Assembly: GCF_016808335.1 (NCBI RefSeq)
Contig: NC_053150.1
Coordinates: forward strand, 41,443,607-41,507,606
From: Panicum virgatum
Lineage: Eukaryota > Streptophyta > Magnoliopsida > Poales > Poaceae
Reading direction: 5' to 3'
Length of the DNA: 64,000 nt
The notes beneath the pieces were generated by a model. That model saw only the letters and a program-made list of their open reading frames with translations, did not search any database and was not told the origin of the DNA. The translations under genes were made by a program, and so were the position numbers. Positions 44,860-55,942 of this stretch are shown here, in pieces; positions within the stretch are counted from its first letter, which is position 1; each line of letters starts with the position of its first letter.

Positions 44860-44971
44860 AGACGCAACGTCTCTGCAACTGTCTCCTCGTAGAACGTGAA
44901 AACTGCCGATCCGTCAGACGCAACGTCTCTGCAACTGTCTCCTCGTAGAACGTGAAAACTGCCGATCCGTC
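44860..44971. repeat. Perfect 56 bp tandem duplication before the antisense acidic ORF
   Basis: Two identical 56 bp units (44860-44915 and 44916-44971), each starting AGACGCAACGTCTCTGCAAC and ending in GCCGATCCGTC. They end 14 bp before a TATA-like motif, so they look like duplicated promoter elements. ACGCAACGT is part of the unit. Confidence 0.95.
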
Positions 44972-44985
44972 TTCCATCTTTTCAC

Positions 44986-44993
44986 TATTTAAT
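44986..44993 (+). promoter_or_regulatory. TATA-like motif for the antisense acidic ORF of E
   Basis: TATTTAAT, 88 bp upstream of ATG 45082 on the strand opposite gag-pol, and directly after the 56 bp duplication. Confidence 0.45.
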
Positions 44994-45081
44994 CTCGCCC
45001 GAATCGGCTCTTCTCCACAGCAAACTCCTTCTTCCTCCCAGAGCCAGTAGCGCAGAAAACCCCAATCCTCCAGCACCAGTA

Positions 45082-45636
45082 ATGGCGATCTCCTCCTCCT
45101 CCGACTCCAACTCCTTCGGAGACTCTTCTTCTTCCTCCTCTCCTTCTTCTTCCCCCCTCCCTGCTTCTTCCATCGACTCCATTCCGGAGAGTCGGGAGCC
45201 GACGCCGGAGTGGGACCCGACCGCAGCGTACGAAGCGCTGGCTCCTCTGCACTGGGATGCAGAGGAGTTCGACTTCGGGGTCGCCTCCGAGGAGGACGAG
45301 CCCGAAACTGAAGGAGAAGACCGCCGGCTCCTTTTTCAGGAGGAGTCGGAGAGCGGCGAGGAAGAAGACCCTCCTTCTTCAGACGGAGTCGACTCCTCTT
45401 CGGAAGAGGAGATCGACTCCCCCTCCGATGATGACGAGCCGATGGGCGGAAAGCCCTTCCGGTTCCTCGGGTCCTCCGAGGAGGACAGCGAGGAAGAGAA
45501 AAGTGGCGGCGACGACGAGGGCTGGAGCGACTTCGGGTCTGAAGGCGGCAGCAGCGCCTTTAGCCGCGACGATGGCAGCAGTGACGGTAGCAGCGGGGAT
45601 GTGCCGGCCCGAAGCCCCAAGCGCCATAGGTACTAG
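45082..45636 (+). CDS. Antisense acidic Ser/Asp/Glu-rich protein of E
   Basis: An intact 184-codon frame. The first 35 residues are mostly Ser and Pro. The rest is strongly acidic with repeated SSEEE, SPSDDDEP and EEDSEEE clusters, ending in a basic SPKRHRY. I recognise no domain; it looks intrinsically disordered. It has its own upstream TATA-like motif and is followed by polyadenylation-like sequence near 45735-45760. It lies between the 3' LTR and the PMD gene, on the same strand as the PMD gene. Low-complexity composition makes chance openness possible, but the strand, start context and position support a real gene. Confidence 0.55.
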   Translation: MAISSSSDSNSFGDSSSSSSPSSSPLPASSIDSIPESREPTPEWDPTAAYEALAPLHWDAEEFDFGVASEEDEPETEGEDRRLLFQEESESGEEEDPPSSDGVDSSSEEEIDSPSDDDEPMGGKPFRFLGSSEEDSEEEKSGGDDEGWSDFGSEGGSSAFSRDDGSSDGSSGDVPARSPKRHRY

Positions 45637-45816
45637 GTACCTACAAGTAGTAGTAGGTAGCATCGTAGGGGTAGAATCATAAAGCCGAAGGATTAATTCC
45701 TTTGTAACAATCGGCTTTCCTTGTAATGGACTTTCCATTAATGAAATCAGTTTCCTTTCAATTCCATGTGTCTGATATTTACTTTCCAAAAAGCCGATGG
45801 CAACGCATCAGGCTTC

Positions 45817-45824
45817 TATAAATA
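45817..45824 (+). promoter_or_regulatory. TATA box of the antisense PMD gene
   Basis: TATAAATA, 199 bp upstream of ATG 46023. It is separate from the motif serving the acidic ORF, suggesting two antisense transcripts. Confidence 0.6.
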
Positions 45825-46022
45825 TCCAAGAGCCGACAGAATTCAAACTAGAAGCAACCCGCACAAGAGTAGAGTATTCCTTCCACCTTGAACTCGACAA
45901 ACTCTTGAAATCGAGCATAATTCGAAAACCAAGCTCCACAAATTCGAGCAAAAATCCCCCAAGCAGTCGGAATTCGAATCAGAGCCTGCAGCAACCAAAC
46001 CCTAAGACAACAGATCTGAATC

Positions 46023-48965
46023 ATGGCGGATTCTGCAGCTCAGACGACAAGCTCTGCAATCGATGATACGGCAATCTGTGGCCTGATGGTAATATTCGGC
46101 CCAATCCTTTAGTTTTCTTCAGCTTACCAAGCTTCTGAAACTCTGAAACATGACACCATACGCATACTTCTGAACTTCAGGTGTCAGACATCCTTTTGCC
46201 GCATCCCTTCAACCCAAAATCTTTCTGTCTTGGCCCACAAACCCATGAAAACCCCATAGATTTGATCTCTTGTGAAGCAAATAGGATCCCTTTTGTGAGT
46301 CAAAACATCGATCTGAACCTCTGGGCCGACTGCTTAAGAGCCTGGCCTAATCCCCCTGAGAGCTGGATTACATGGTACAGCAGAGTAGCAAAAGCTTACA
46401 TGCCCCTATGGCAGGATCTGAACATAGCCGATGCACTTAGTTTATCACTGTCTCCACTTGACAAAGATGAAAATCTTCTAAAAACCATCGGCTACTTCTG
46501 GTCTGATGCTCTGAATTGTTTCCTCTTTGGTCATGGACCCATGACCATTACTCTGCTGGATGTTACCATGATCACTGGCCTAGACATTAGTTCTCCTAAT
46601 CCTGCTGCTCACAAAATGGCAGAAGTCCCCTTAAAACTCTCTTCCAAAGTTAACTGCACAAACTGGGGCACTTACATGAGTCAGCACATGAAAACAAAAG
46701 GTCCAGTGACTGAGAAGGAACACACAGCTTTCTTAAATCTTTGGCTAGAGCACTTCATCTTCTGTGGTCCTTCTTTATCTCCAACTAAGAATTATCTTCC
46801 CTTGGCCTATCACCTGGCCCATGGAAATTGCACCGGCCTAGGTAAACTTTTCCTTGGAGAAACCTACAGATATCTCCATTTGATGACATCTAACTTGCTT
46901 AACCAAAAGAAACTGAGAACTGGAGGCCCTTGGTGGTTTATTCAGTTGTGGGCACAACTGTACTTTCAGCACCATATCCCAAACTTCCAAGGCCTGACCA
47001 AGAACTCTTTCCCCGATGAGAATGGCAAACCAATTAGATGTACTAGTTACGGCCAAACTTTGTTCAGCCTTCCTGGCAGTAAATTGAACTCAATAGATGC
47101 AGCAAATTGGTTCAGAGTCTTCTACAAAGGACTAAATAATCCTCTCTACTTCCCATTTACTGAATTTGAATCCTTTGAGAACCCAACTGCCTTCAGATTA
47201 GATAATTTTGCCGATGACGACAGCACTCGGCATCTATATTCTCTGATGATTCGACCTGGCTTCCTCCCCGTTGGCATCAGCACCTCTAATAGAATTATCA
47301 AGCCAGGTTATGAATCTTACCAGCCAGCCATAGCAGCTCGGCAATTCGGCCTAGGACAGGTCCCTCCCCACTTCCATATTCACCACTTGGTGGAGAGCAG
47401 AGCCGACCTGCCTGACGGTCTCACCAGTTCAAGATGCTACAGCATGTCTGATGACCTCCATATCCCAATACCAGCCGATCATTCCTTTACCTCCTCATCA
47501 ATCGGCTTTGATACTTGGTGGAACATGTGGAAAACTCATGTCCTCAGAAAAGCTCTAGGTCCTCGACTGCAGCAAATCGATCCTGAATACGTAATCCCCG
47601 AGGAAGAGGTACTGAATTTATGCACTTTATTCCCTCCAAACTCTCTATTCCTTTCTCTTGGATAATCCCGCTTTCTTTGTTAACAGCAACAAGATGGTCC
47701 AGAACCTATGACCAGCAATGGGGAGCCATTCCACTTTCTTCTAACTGCTCCTGATGTACTCTTCTGCAAAGAATTACCACCAATGAAGAAAGTGATAATG
47801 TCTGTTCAGCCAGACTTACTTCAATCGGCTTCCAAGCGAAGACAAACTTATGCAAGCGTTGCCCCCCAAGTCTTGACCAAGAAAAGGAAAATGATCACGA
47901 GGCGAGTGATCAAGAAACCAGCACCAACTTCCCCGAATCCATCAGAGTTTAAAACCAACCAGGTAACTCATTTCTCTGAAACTTCTTTATCTCATACATG
48001 TGCACTCTGGTTGAATGTAATTCTATTTTCAGGACGCAGCTGAAGAAATCCCCAATACAGAAAACCTGGATCAACATGAGCTAGCTGCAACCCCTGATGC
48101 ACTGATAGATGTAAACAAAGAACAAACCAATACGGTCAATGTTCTCGATGTCAACACAAGCTCTAACATGACGATTGCTCCTGAATCGCCCAACACTTCT
48201 TCAGAACAGGTAACATCATAAAACCAATTCTGAATCAGCCAATAGCCCCATAAATGCATCTTGCTCTAACTCCAGATATGTCAATAGGATTTTGACATTT
48301 CAGGTTTACTTTCCTTTGACCCGACATCAATGGGTCTGACTCTCCCTGGAGCAGAAACATCATCTTTACAGCAATCGGCCAACTTGGCACACCAGCTTCA
48401 ACTCATCAAGGATCTACTATCTGCTCCGATCACTGCTCTAGTTGATGATTCCAGCAAGATAAAGAATATCTTCGAGCAAATAGAAACCCAACTCCCGGAG
48501 CCGTTGCAAATCAAGCTCTGGTCAGCCAGCAACCTTCCATTCTTTCGGATGGAAGTGAATAAAGCACAACAACGAGTGGAAGCACGTCGCTCTCAAGCTT
48601 CTCTGAAAGCTGACATTACCCAAAAGTGCAAGGCCCTCAACCAGAAGAAGGCAACTCTAGATACCAAAGCTGACGTGTCTGCTAACAAGAAGCGACTCGA
48701 CCTCCTGAAGAAAGAACTGGCAGAACTCGAAGAAAAGGTCTGTACCACCAAGAAGCTCATCCAGGCTGAAGAAACTTCCATCGCAAACTCCGAACAAGAG
48801 ACCCAGGAAATAACCGAGCAGATACAAGCAGAGTTCGCAGAAATAAGCACCTTGAGTCAGCAGATAGTAACAGGCGATGACAAGGATGACGAAGCAATCA
48901 TAGCACGAGCAGACGCCGTCCGTATAGAAGCCATCCATGTCATAGAAGAATTCCTGAACCAGTAG
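46023..48965 (+). CDS. Plant mobile domain (PMD, aminotransferase-like) protein, antisense gene of E
   Basis: Exons by splice signals: 46023-46088, 46181-47608, 47687-47962, 48033-48209 and 48304-48965. The PMD domain fills exon 2: WADCLRAWPNPPESWITWYS, YMPLWQDLNIADAL, FWSDALNCFLFGHGPMTITL, LDVTMITGLDI. Exon 3 adds a basic nuclear-signal-like KKRKMITRRVIKK. Exon 5 is a long coiled coil rich in Glu, Lys and Gln. PMD proteins in plants (MAIN/MAIL1 relatives) act in silencing and genome stability, and many are transposon-borne. Exon 4 to exon 5 does not join in frame with the visible sites. Either a tiny exon near 48275 is missed or the copy has a frameshift. Exons 1-4 are intact. Confidence 0.82.
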
Positions 48966-49084
48966 ATAGGCTCAAGATACAATTAGTACTGCCTGTTAAC
49001 CTGAAACTTGTAACTGTTTTAAAAACATCTTAAGTCGATGGTTACACATCGGCTGTTTCGTTCCTCATATATCTTTTTTTTACC

Positions 49085-49202
49085 GGCCAACTCAACGTGT
49101 TGGCCTATCTCTTTTCTTTTTTTTTCTTTTTTTTACCGGCCAACTCAACGTGTTGGCCTATCTCTTTTCTTTTTTTTTCGCGGCCAACTCAACGTGTTGG
49201 CC
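49085..49202. repeat. Three hairpin repeats between PMD gene and integrase of E
   Basis: Three identical 21 bp hairpins at 49085-49105, 49138-49158 and 49182-49202. Each has a GGCCAAC stem, a 7 bp loop and a GTTGGCC stem. They are separated by T-rich runs. They lie between the end of the PMD gene and the end of pol, the same place as the 99 bp hairpin repeats of G1. Confidence 0.93.
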
Positions 49203-49240
49203 TATTACACTGCAGCCAGATGGATCTCATCGGCTTTTCG

Positions 49241-52200
49241 TTACTCGCCTTCCCACATGCTCGGGAAATACTTCTTGAGATGTTGGCCATTCACAGCAAC
49301 AGGAAACTTGACGCCGTCCAATTCCTCGAGCATGTATGCATTGTCCGGCAAAACCTGATCAACCTTGTACGGACCATGCCATGTTGGAGACCATTTACCA
49401 AACTTTTTATCTTTAGTTCCTAATGGCAATACTGCCTCCCAAACCAAGTCTCCAACCTGGAAATCCTTAGGCCTGACCTTCTTATTGTACGCACGAGCAA
49501 CTTTAGCCTTATTTTCTTTGATCTTCTCCAGCGACCAAAGCCTTAGTTCTGTCAGGTCCTCCACATTATCATTCATCAAGGCTGCATACTGTTCAGCGGA
49601 TAAATCATTCTGAAACTTGACACGCCTTGATCCGGCCGTGATCTCCCATGGTAACACGGCGTCTTGGCCGTAAACTAGATGGTACGGCGACGGCTTGGTG
49701 GATCCATGACATGAAATACGATATGCCCACAAAGCTTCTGACAACACCTCATGCCGGCGCCTAGGATATTCATCGATCTTTCTCTTTATGAGCTTGATGA
49801 GGCTCTGGTTGGATGCTTCAGCCTGTCCATTAGCTTGGGCATAATATGGAGATGATCTGATCAGCTTAATTCCTATGTCGTCGGCAAACTTTCTGAACTC
49901 CTCCGATATGAAGACCGATCCTCCATCGGTCGTAATAGTTTGAGGAATTCCAAATCTATGGATGATGTGCTCTTTGACAAAGCTGATCACATCTCTTGAC
50001 GTACTGATCTCATGGGCACTGCCTCCACCCACTTTGTGAAATAATCTGTAGCAGCTAGAACCCATTGGTGACCCTTGCTAGACGACGGGTTGATCTGCCC
50101 AATCATGTCCATGGCCCAACCTCTGAATGGCCACGGCTTGATGATAGGATTCATTACTGATACTGGTACTATCTGAATTTTGCCAAACCTCTGACATGCC
50201 TGACACCCTTTGTAGTATTTGAAACAATCTTCAAGCATTGTAGGCCAATAATATCCCGATCGCCTAATCAGCCACTTCATCTTATGAGTCGATTGGTGAG
50301 TACCGCAAGCTCCTTCATGAACCTCATGCAAGAGCTGATTTGACTCTGAAGGTCCCAGACATTTAAGCAGTAGTCCTTCTAAGGTCCTGTAGAACATGTC
50401 ATCCCCTATCAGAACATACTTCAAGGCCTTGAGTCTTATCCTTCTGGGTGCCCCCAAGCCGAATCCTTCAAGTAATTGAAGATATCGGCTCTCCAGTCTC
50501 CGGGTTCTAGAAACTGAACCTCCACGTCAACTCCATCGGCTGTTTCCCTGTACCCGGAAGCCATCTGTGCCAAATCATTGGCTTCATTGTTCAGAGTTCT
50601 GCGTATCCAGTGAAAATTAATGTACCTAAATTGCGACATCAACTCACGGCACTGCATCCATATTGGGAAAAGAGCCTCGCTCTCACATCTATATTCTTCC
50701 GTGAGCTGAGAGATCACCAGCTTAGAATCTCCAAAAATTTCCACCGCTTCTGCACCAGCTTCAAGGAGCAGTTCCATCCCTTTGCGAACGGCTTCATATT
50801 CCACCAAATTATTTGTGCATGGGGCAGTCATTCTGATGGAAAAGGAGTAAGTCGCTCCACGAGGCGAGACCAACAGAATTCCCACACCGCACCCATCATC
50901 ACAAGCCGATCCGTCGAAGAACATAGCCCAAGCACGAACAAATAGTGCAGCAATATCCGTGCTGATCCTGTCTGCAACAAGATCCGCCAGTGCCTGCCCT
51001 TTGATTGCTTTTGCAGGCTGATACCGAATATCGAACTCTGACAATGCAAACATCCATTTTCCCAGCCGGCCTTTCAGGACAGGAGCTGACAGCATGTGCT
51101 TTATGACATCCGATTTGCATATGACAATTGTTTCCGCCGAGAGCAAAATATGGCGAAGCTTTGTACATGTAAAGTATAAGCAAAGACAAAGCTTCTCGAT
51201 CTCAGGATACCTGGTCTCGGCATCTAACATGCGCCTGCTGAGGTAGAAAACCACCCTCTCCTGGCCGTCGTGCTTCTGGATCAACACCAAAGCAATAGAA
51301 GTGTCACCCACGGATAGGTACACGTAGAACGGCCTATCTTGCTGAGGAGGAACCAACACTGGAGGTTTAGACAAATATTCCTTGATTTCATCGAAAGCTT
51401 GCTGTTGTTCTGCCCCCCCAGCAAAACTCATCATCGGATTTGATCTTTACTAAACCCATGAATGGCTCTATGCGCCCAGACAGATTAGAAATAAATCGTC
51501 TGACAAAATTAATTTTACCGATAAGCCTCTGTAACTCTTTCTTTGTAGTAGGTGGCTTCATCGTCTTCACAGCTTCTTGACTTTTCAGGCCAATCTCGAT
51601 TCCCCGTTCATGCACCAAGAATCCTAAAAATTGACCGGCCGATACTCCAAAGGCGCACTTCTTTGGGTTCATTTTGAGCCCAAACCTTCGAGTCCGTTCC
51701 AGAACTTGACGTAGATCTTCTAGATGCCCTCCCAGCTAATTTGGACTTGACCACGACATCATCAATATAAATCTCTACCAACTTGCCGATGAGATCATGA
51801 AAAATGTAATTCATGGCACGCTGGTACGTTGCACCGGCATTTTTCAGTCCAAAGGTCATCACCAAATATTCGAACAAGCCGACCACGCCTGGTATTCTGA
51901 ACGCGGTTTTGTTCACGTCTTCTAGGGCCATGAAGATCTGGTTGTAACTGGCATTACCATCCATAAAACTCATCATCTTATGGCCGGCAGCTGCGTTGAT
52001 CAATGTCTCTGCAACAGGCATCGGGTATTCGTCTTTTGGCGTCGCTCTGTTGAGATCTCTAAAATCGACGCAGACACGCCATCGGCGGTCCTTCTTTTGT
52101 ACCGGTACCACGTTGGAAATCTATTCTACATACCGGCATGGCATGATGAACCCAGCATCCAACATCTTCTCCACCTCTTTCTTGACTTCTTCTAGGACTT

Positions 52201-52681
52201 CGGCCTTCATCTGATGTGCTCGTTGCTGAAACGGCCGAAACCTTTTCTTGAGTGGGAGCCGATGCTCGACGATGCTTCTATCCAGACCGGGCATCTCAGT
52301 ATAGTCCCATGCAAAGTAGTCCCGGTACTCTTTCAGTAGTGCAATCATCTCCTCTCGCAAGGCCGGATCCAACTTCTTGCTGATAAATGTCGGCCGTGGC
52401 TTATCCCCAAGACCGATGTCAACCTCTTCCAAGTCATCAACTGACGTGAACCCGTATCCGAGTTTGTCGTCGTCTGAAAAATTAGCTGCGAACGCAAGCG
52501 AGTCTTCGTTATCCACGAGATCAACGGCAAACACAGGAAGATGACAAGAAAAATTATTTGGCCAACCGCACGGGCTGGCCGCCTCTGTAAATCCATCATC
52601 ATTCAAAACCAAATAGTCCATGAGTGGCCAACTGCCAGAGCAGGCCATCGTGTGTACATGGTGTAACAATTCCGAACCCAA
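49241..52681 (-). pseudogene. E pol: reverse transcriptase, two RNase H domains, integrase
   Basis: RT spans about 52250-51400 with VDFRDLNRATPKDEYPMP and YIDDVVVKS. The first RNase H is at about 51350-51000 and the second begins MFFDGSACDDGCGVGILLVS near 50925. Integrase has the HHCC finger (HEVHEGACGTH...CQACQ) near 50350, core residues in WAMDMIG, TTDGGSVF and GQAEASNQ, and runs to 49241. It is broken by a TAG at 52123-52121 and by frameshifts near 51735, 51415 (a C7 run), 50452 (a C5 run) and 50010. It is dead as it stands. Confidence 0.9.
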
Positions 52682-52767
52682 ACAAGATTTTGCTATTTTT
52701 TGGGGCCGATCACTGGGATCGGCCTCTCTATTTCTATTACATCCCGTAGCATGCTAGGATGCGTCTA

Positions 52768-53466
52768 CTATGTGAGGCCAGTGGATAAGACCAGCCTCAA
52801 TCCATTTTTTGTCGCCTCGATCCGATCACAGTCTTCCAGGGCGATGCCTGATATTGGCTCTTGCACATCTGCGTCCCAGGCATTCATATCTGTGAGTGAG
52901 ACTTCGCTGGAATCGTCTGCAGGGACCACTTCTACTTCATCGCCATCCCATTGGACCAGATACTGATGCATTGTGGAAGAGATACAGCAGTTGGCATGAA
53001 TCCAGTCCCTCCCAAGCAGTACTGTGTATGTACTCTTGCTATTGACGATGAAGAACGATGTTCGCACAGTCTTGCGACCCACTTTCAGCTCTACATTCAG
53101 GACGCCCATTGCCTCTGATGGCTGTCCATTGAAGTCGTTGAGCATCACATTGGTCTTGATCAGATCGGCAGGAGAGCGACCCAATTGGCGCAGCACGGAG
53201 TATGGCATCAGGTTGACCGCAGCACCAGTGTCAACCAACATCCTGTTCACAGGCTTGCCATTGATGAAGCCCTTAAGATATAATACCTTCAGGTGCTTGT
53301 AGATTTTCTCCTTGGGCTTCTCAAAGATGATCGGCTGCGGGCCCAGATCTAGCTGTGCGATAGCCGATTCTTTCGGTTGGGGTGCCCGAAACTCTGACGA
53401 GAGTACGAACACCATGTTCACATCAGCCGATGGCCTCTCATCGGCTTTTGTCTGCTTGGGCGCCAT
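52768..53466 (-). CDS. E aspartic protease
   Basis: 232 codons. The active site MLVDTGAAVNLMPY is near residue 78, with LLGRDWIHAN about 70 residues later. It overlaps the 3' end of gag by 49 bp in another frame, so either a programmed frameshift or a mutation separates them. It processes the Gag-Pol polyprotein. Confidence 0.87.
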   Translation of the reverse strand: MAPKQTKADERPSADVNMVFVLSSEFRAPQPKESAIAQLDLGPQPIIFEKPKEKIYKHLKVLYLKGFINGKPVNRMLVDTGAAVNLMPYSVLRQLGRSPADLIKTNVMLNDFNGQPSEAMGVLNVELKVGRKTVRTSFFIVNSKSTYTVLLGRDWIHANCCISSTMHQYLVQWDGDEVEVVPADDSSEVSLTDMNAWDADVQEPISGIALEDCDRIEATKNGLRLVLSTGLT

Positions 53467-55889
53467 TCTTTTCTGGGAGGGCGCCTTTCCTCTCTTTGCG
53501 GTCGCCTAACTTGCTCCACGAGATCCGGACGCGCTTTTCTCAGCACGTCGAGGTACTTTGCTTCTGCCTCATCCAGACTGCGCAAGCGTTGTACTCTGCG
53601 CTTCTGCGACTGATTAAGCTCGTCAGGACACCACCATGGGCGATGGTACCTGTCTTCTTCTTCTTCTTGCTTGGAATCGCCCCTGGTTGGCCTCTTCATA
53701 CGATCATCATGACGTGTTCCAAGCCCTAAGCGCCGGAACACTGATGTTTTGTCCTGCTGGTGTCCTCGAGGCCTGCACTCCAAGCAATCATCTATAGTAG
53801 GCAATCGGCTCATACCGGAATTCCAACAGTACCTGAAGAATGGGTAATGCCAGTGGTCGCGTATAGCCTGGCGTCTTCCCAATGTCCTTCCTGAGCGGTG
53901 CTCATACTCGTCTTCTTCCGATTCATATTCGCGCCGCAACTTGTACTGGTACTGGTACTTTCCCAGAAGCCGATTAGAAGCTGGAAGCTGATTGCGGATG
54001 TGACGCACCTGCTCTTCAGTCACATGCCGCTGTTCCAGCTCACGTTCATCCTGCGGCCGTTTGCCAGAAGCGGCCTCTCTCCTCTGCTTGTCATGGCGGC
54101 GCATGGGTCCCACCATGTTGATCTGGAATCTCAAATCCCGGCCCTCATATCCGAAAGCTGACAGCTCCACCATGTTAGCTTGCGGGAAGGGCTTCGTGTC
54201 AACCTTCATCGTGTGTTGAGCCAGGATTAACCGGCCTTGTTCGATAGCCGATTGTATCTGACGACGTAGCTCCTTGCATTCACCAGTGGAATGAGTGAAC
54301 GAGTGTTGCCATTTGCAGTACAGTCTTCCCTGCAGCTCTTGGGCCATCGGCAACTTGTGATTCTCTGGGAGCTTCAGCTGTTTTTCTTTGAGGAGCAGAT
54401 CAAATATCTGCTCCGCCTTGGTCACGTCGAAGTCAAAGCCCTTCATAAGTCCTTGCTGTTTGACCCACTTGCACGGGACAGGGTTTGCCCCCCGAGTCCA
54501 CTCTGCCACTGTTACTTCTTGCCCCTCGCTAGAGTCGTCAGATTCTTCCGCTTGTGCCATGTTTACGTGGCGCTTGAACTTGTCCTGGTACAGCTCAGGA
54601 TGGTAATGTTCGTATGCTGTAAGCTTCTGCACCAGGTGCGCCAGAGATGTAAACTCTAACTGAAAAGCCGCATCCTTGATTGGCTTAGCAAGTCCCAGGA
54701 CAGCCAGATCGACTGCCTCCTTCTCTGTGATGCGCGACGAGTAGCATCGGTTTTTGACCTCCCTGAAACGCTGTATGTATTCTGACACAGTCTCTCCTCG
54801 CTTCTGCCTGACTTGGGCGAGGTCAGCAATTCCAGCTTCAGTAGCCTCCGAATGGTACTGGGTATGGAATTGATCTTCAAGCTGCCTCCAAGTTCGGATC
54901 GAATCCGGAGCCAGTGATGCATACCATCCAAAAGCTGGGCCTGTAAGGGATTGGCCGAAGAACCGGACCCTCAATGGATCCGATACCGAGATCATCCCAA
55001 GCTGCGTTAAGTATCGGCTCACGTGCTCGATGGAGCTAGCTCCTTCTGACCCGTTGAATTTGGTGAACTCAGGGAGCCGATACTTGGGTGGCAGTGGGAT
55101 CAAGTCATAGTCGCTGGGATACGGCTTGGAATAGCCGATCGCTTTCCTCTTGGGCAGGATGCCAAACTGGTCTCTCAGTATTGCACTGACCTGCTCCACA
55201 CTAAGAACTCCTGGGGCCGATGGCTCAGCACTCGGCCCAGTAGCGTACTTTGCCAGCCACGCTTGTTTTTCTGTGTCTGCTCCAGAAGCTCCTGGGTTCA
55301 CCATCTGCACCGAGCGCGCTGGACTGGCACTGTCAGGAATGTAGGCGCACGTGTAGCCGTGCGGAATCTCCTTGGGTGGCTCGGTGAGGAACTGGCCTTC
55401 TCCAGGATCACAGCCGATCTTGTGGAAGACGTAGATCGGCGAGCTCTGTGGTCTGGGAGCTGCAAATGAGAATAGCAGTTGCGGCCTAGAATGCAGTGCA
55501 GCTTCCTCTATGTGACTCCCCAGGGTTGGCCCCGATGGAGAGTACTGGTTCTTGATTATCTCCTGGATGACGCGATGCGCCATGCGCTCGAGTTCGTTCA
55601 TCAGGCTCTGAGAGTGCCGATGAAGCGCATGGGCCACCATGTAGTTCATCTCCTGACGCAGGGCTCTGGTGCGCTCTTCAGATGGTACAGATAGATCTAC
55701 ATTGTCAAGAGCGCCTTCTGGTGAGAACCCCTTCCACCTGATGCCATGGTTGCGAGTCTTCTCAAAAGAGCCAATGACATCGGCTTCCAGCAGAGCATTG
55801 ATCTCATCATACTTCTTCTTGTGTTCAGGAGGAAGCTCTTCATACGTGACGGGTTTGGGAGCGGGTTCTTGATCTTGAGCTCCAGTCAT
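53418..55889 (-). CDS. E gag polyprotein
   Basis: An intact frame of 823 residues from ATG 55889. The frame is open further upstream into the LTR, but this ATG comes just after the primer-binding region. It holds a retrotransposon gag domain ([54 protein letters not shown]), then [20 protein letters not shown], which may serve as a zinc-knuckle-like CHC motif, and a long Arg/Glu-rich C-terminus. It forms the particle. Confidence 0.9.
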   Translation of the reverse strand: MTGAQDQEPAPKPVTYEELPPEHKKKYDEINALLEADVIGSFEKTRNHGIRWKGFSPEGALDNVDLSVPSEERTRALRQEMNYMVAHALHRHSQSLMNELERMAHRVIQEIIKNQYSPSGPTLGSHIEEAALHSRPQLLFSFAAPRPQSSPIYVFHKIGCDPGEGQFLTEPPKEIPHGYTCAYIPDSASPARSVQMVNPGASGADTEKQAWLAKYATGPSAEPSAPGVLSVEQVSAILRDQFGILPKRKAIGYSKPYPSDYDLIPLPPKYRLPEFTKFNGSEGASSIEHVSRYLTQLGMISVSDPLRVRFFGQSLTGPAFGWYASLAPDSIRTWRQLEDQFHTQYHSEATEAGIADLAQVRQKRGETVSEYIQRFREVKNRCYSSRITEKEAVDLAVLGLAKPIKDAAFQLEFTSLAHLVQKLTAYEHYHPELYQDKFKRHVNMAQAEESDDSSEGQEVTVAEWTRGANPVPCKWVKQQGLMKGFDFDVTKAEQIFDLLLKEKQLKLPENHKLPMAQELQGRLYCKWQHSFTHSTGECKELRRQIQSAIEQGRLILAQHTMKVDTKPFPQANMVELSAFGYEGRDLRFQINMVGPMRRHDKQRREAASGKRPQDERELEQRHVTEEQVRHIRNQLPASNRLLGKYQYQYKLRREYESEEDEYEHRSGRTLGRRQAIRDHWHYPFFRYCWNSGMSRLPTIDDCLECRPRGHQQDKTSVFRRLGLGTRHDDRMKRPTRGDSKQEEEEDRYHRPWWCPDELNQSQKRRVQRLRSLDEAEAKYLDVLRKARPDLVEQVRRPQREERRPPRKEWRPSRQKPMRGHRLM

Positions 55890-55942
55890 TGTTGCAGTGG
55901 ACGTTGTTGCCGAGAAAGCGTCCCACCAGGCGTGCCAGAATG

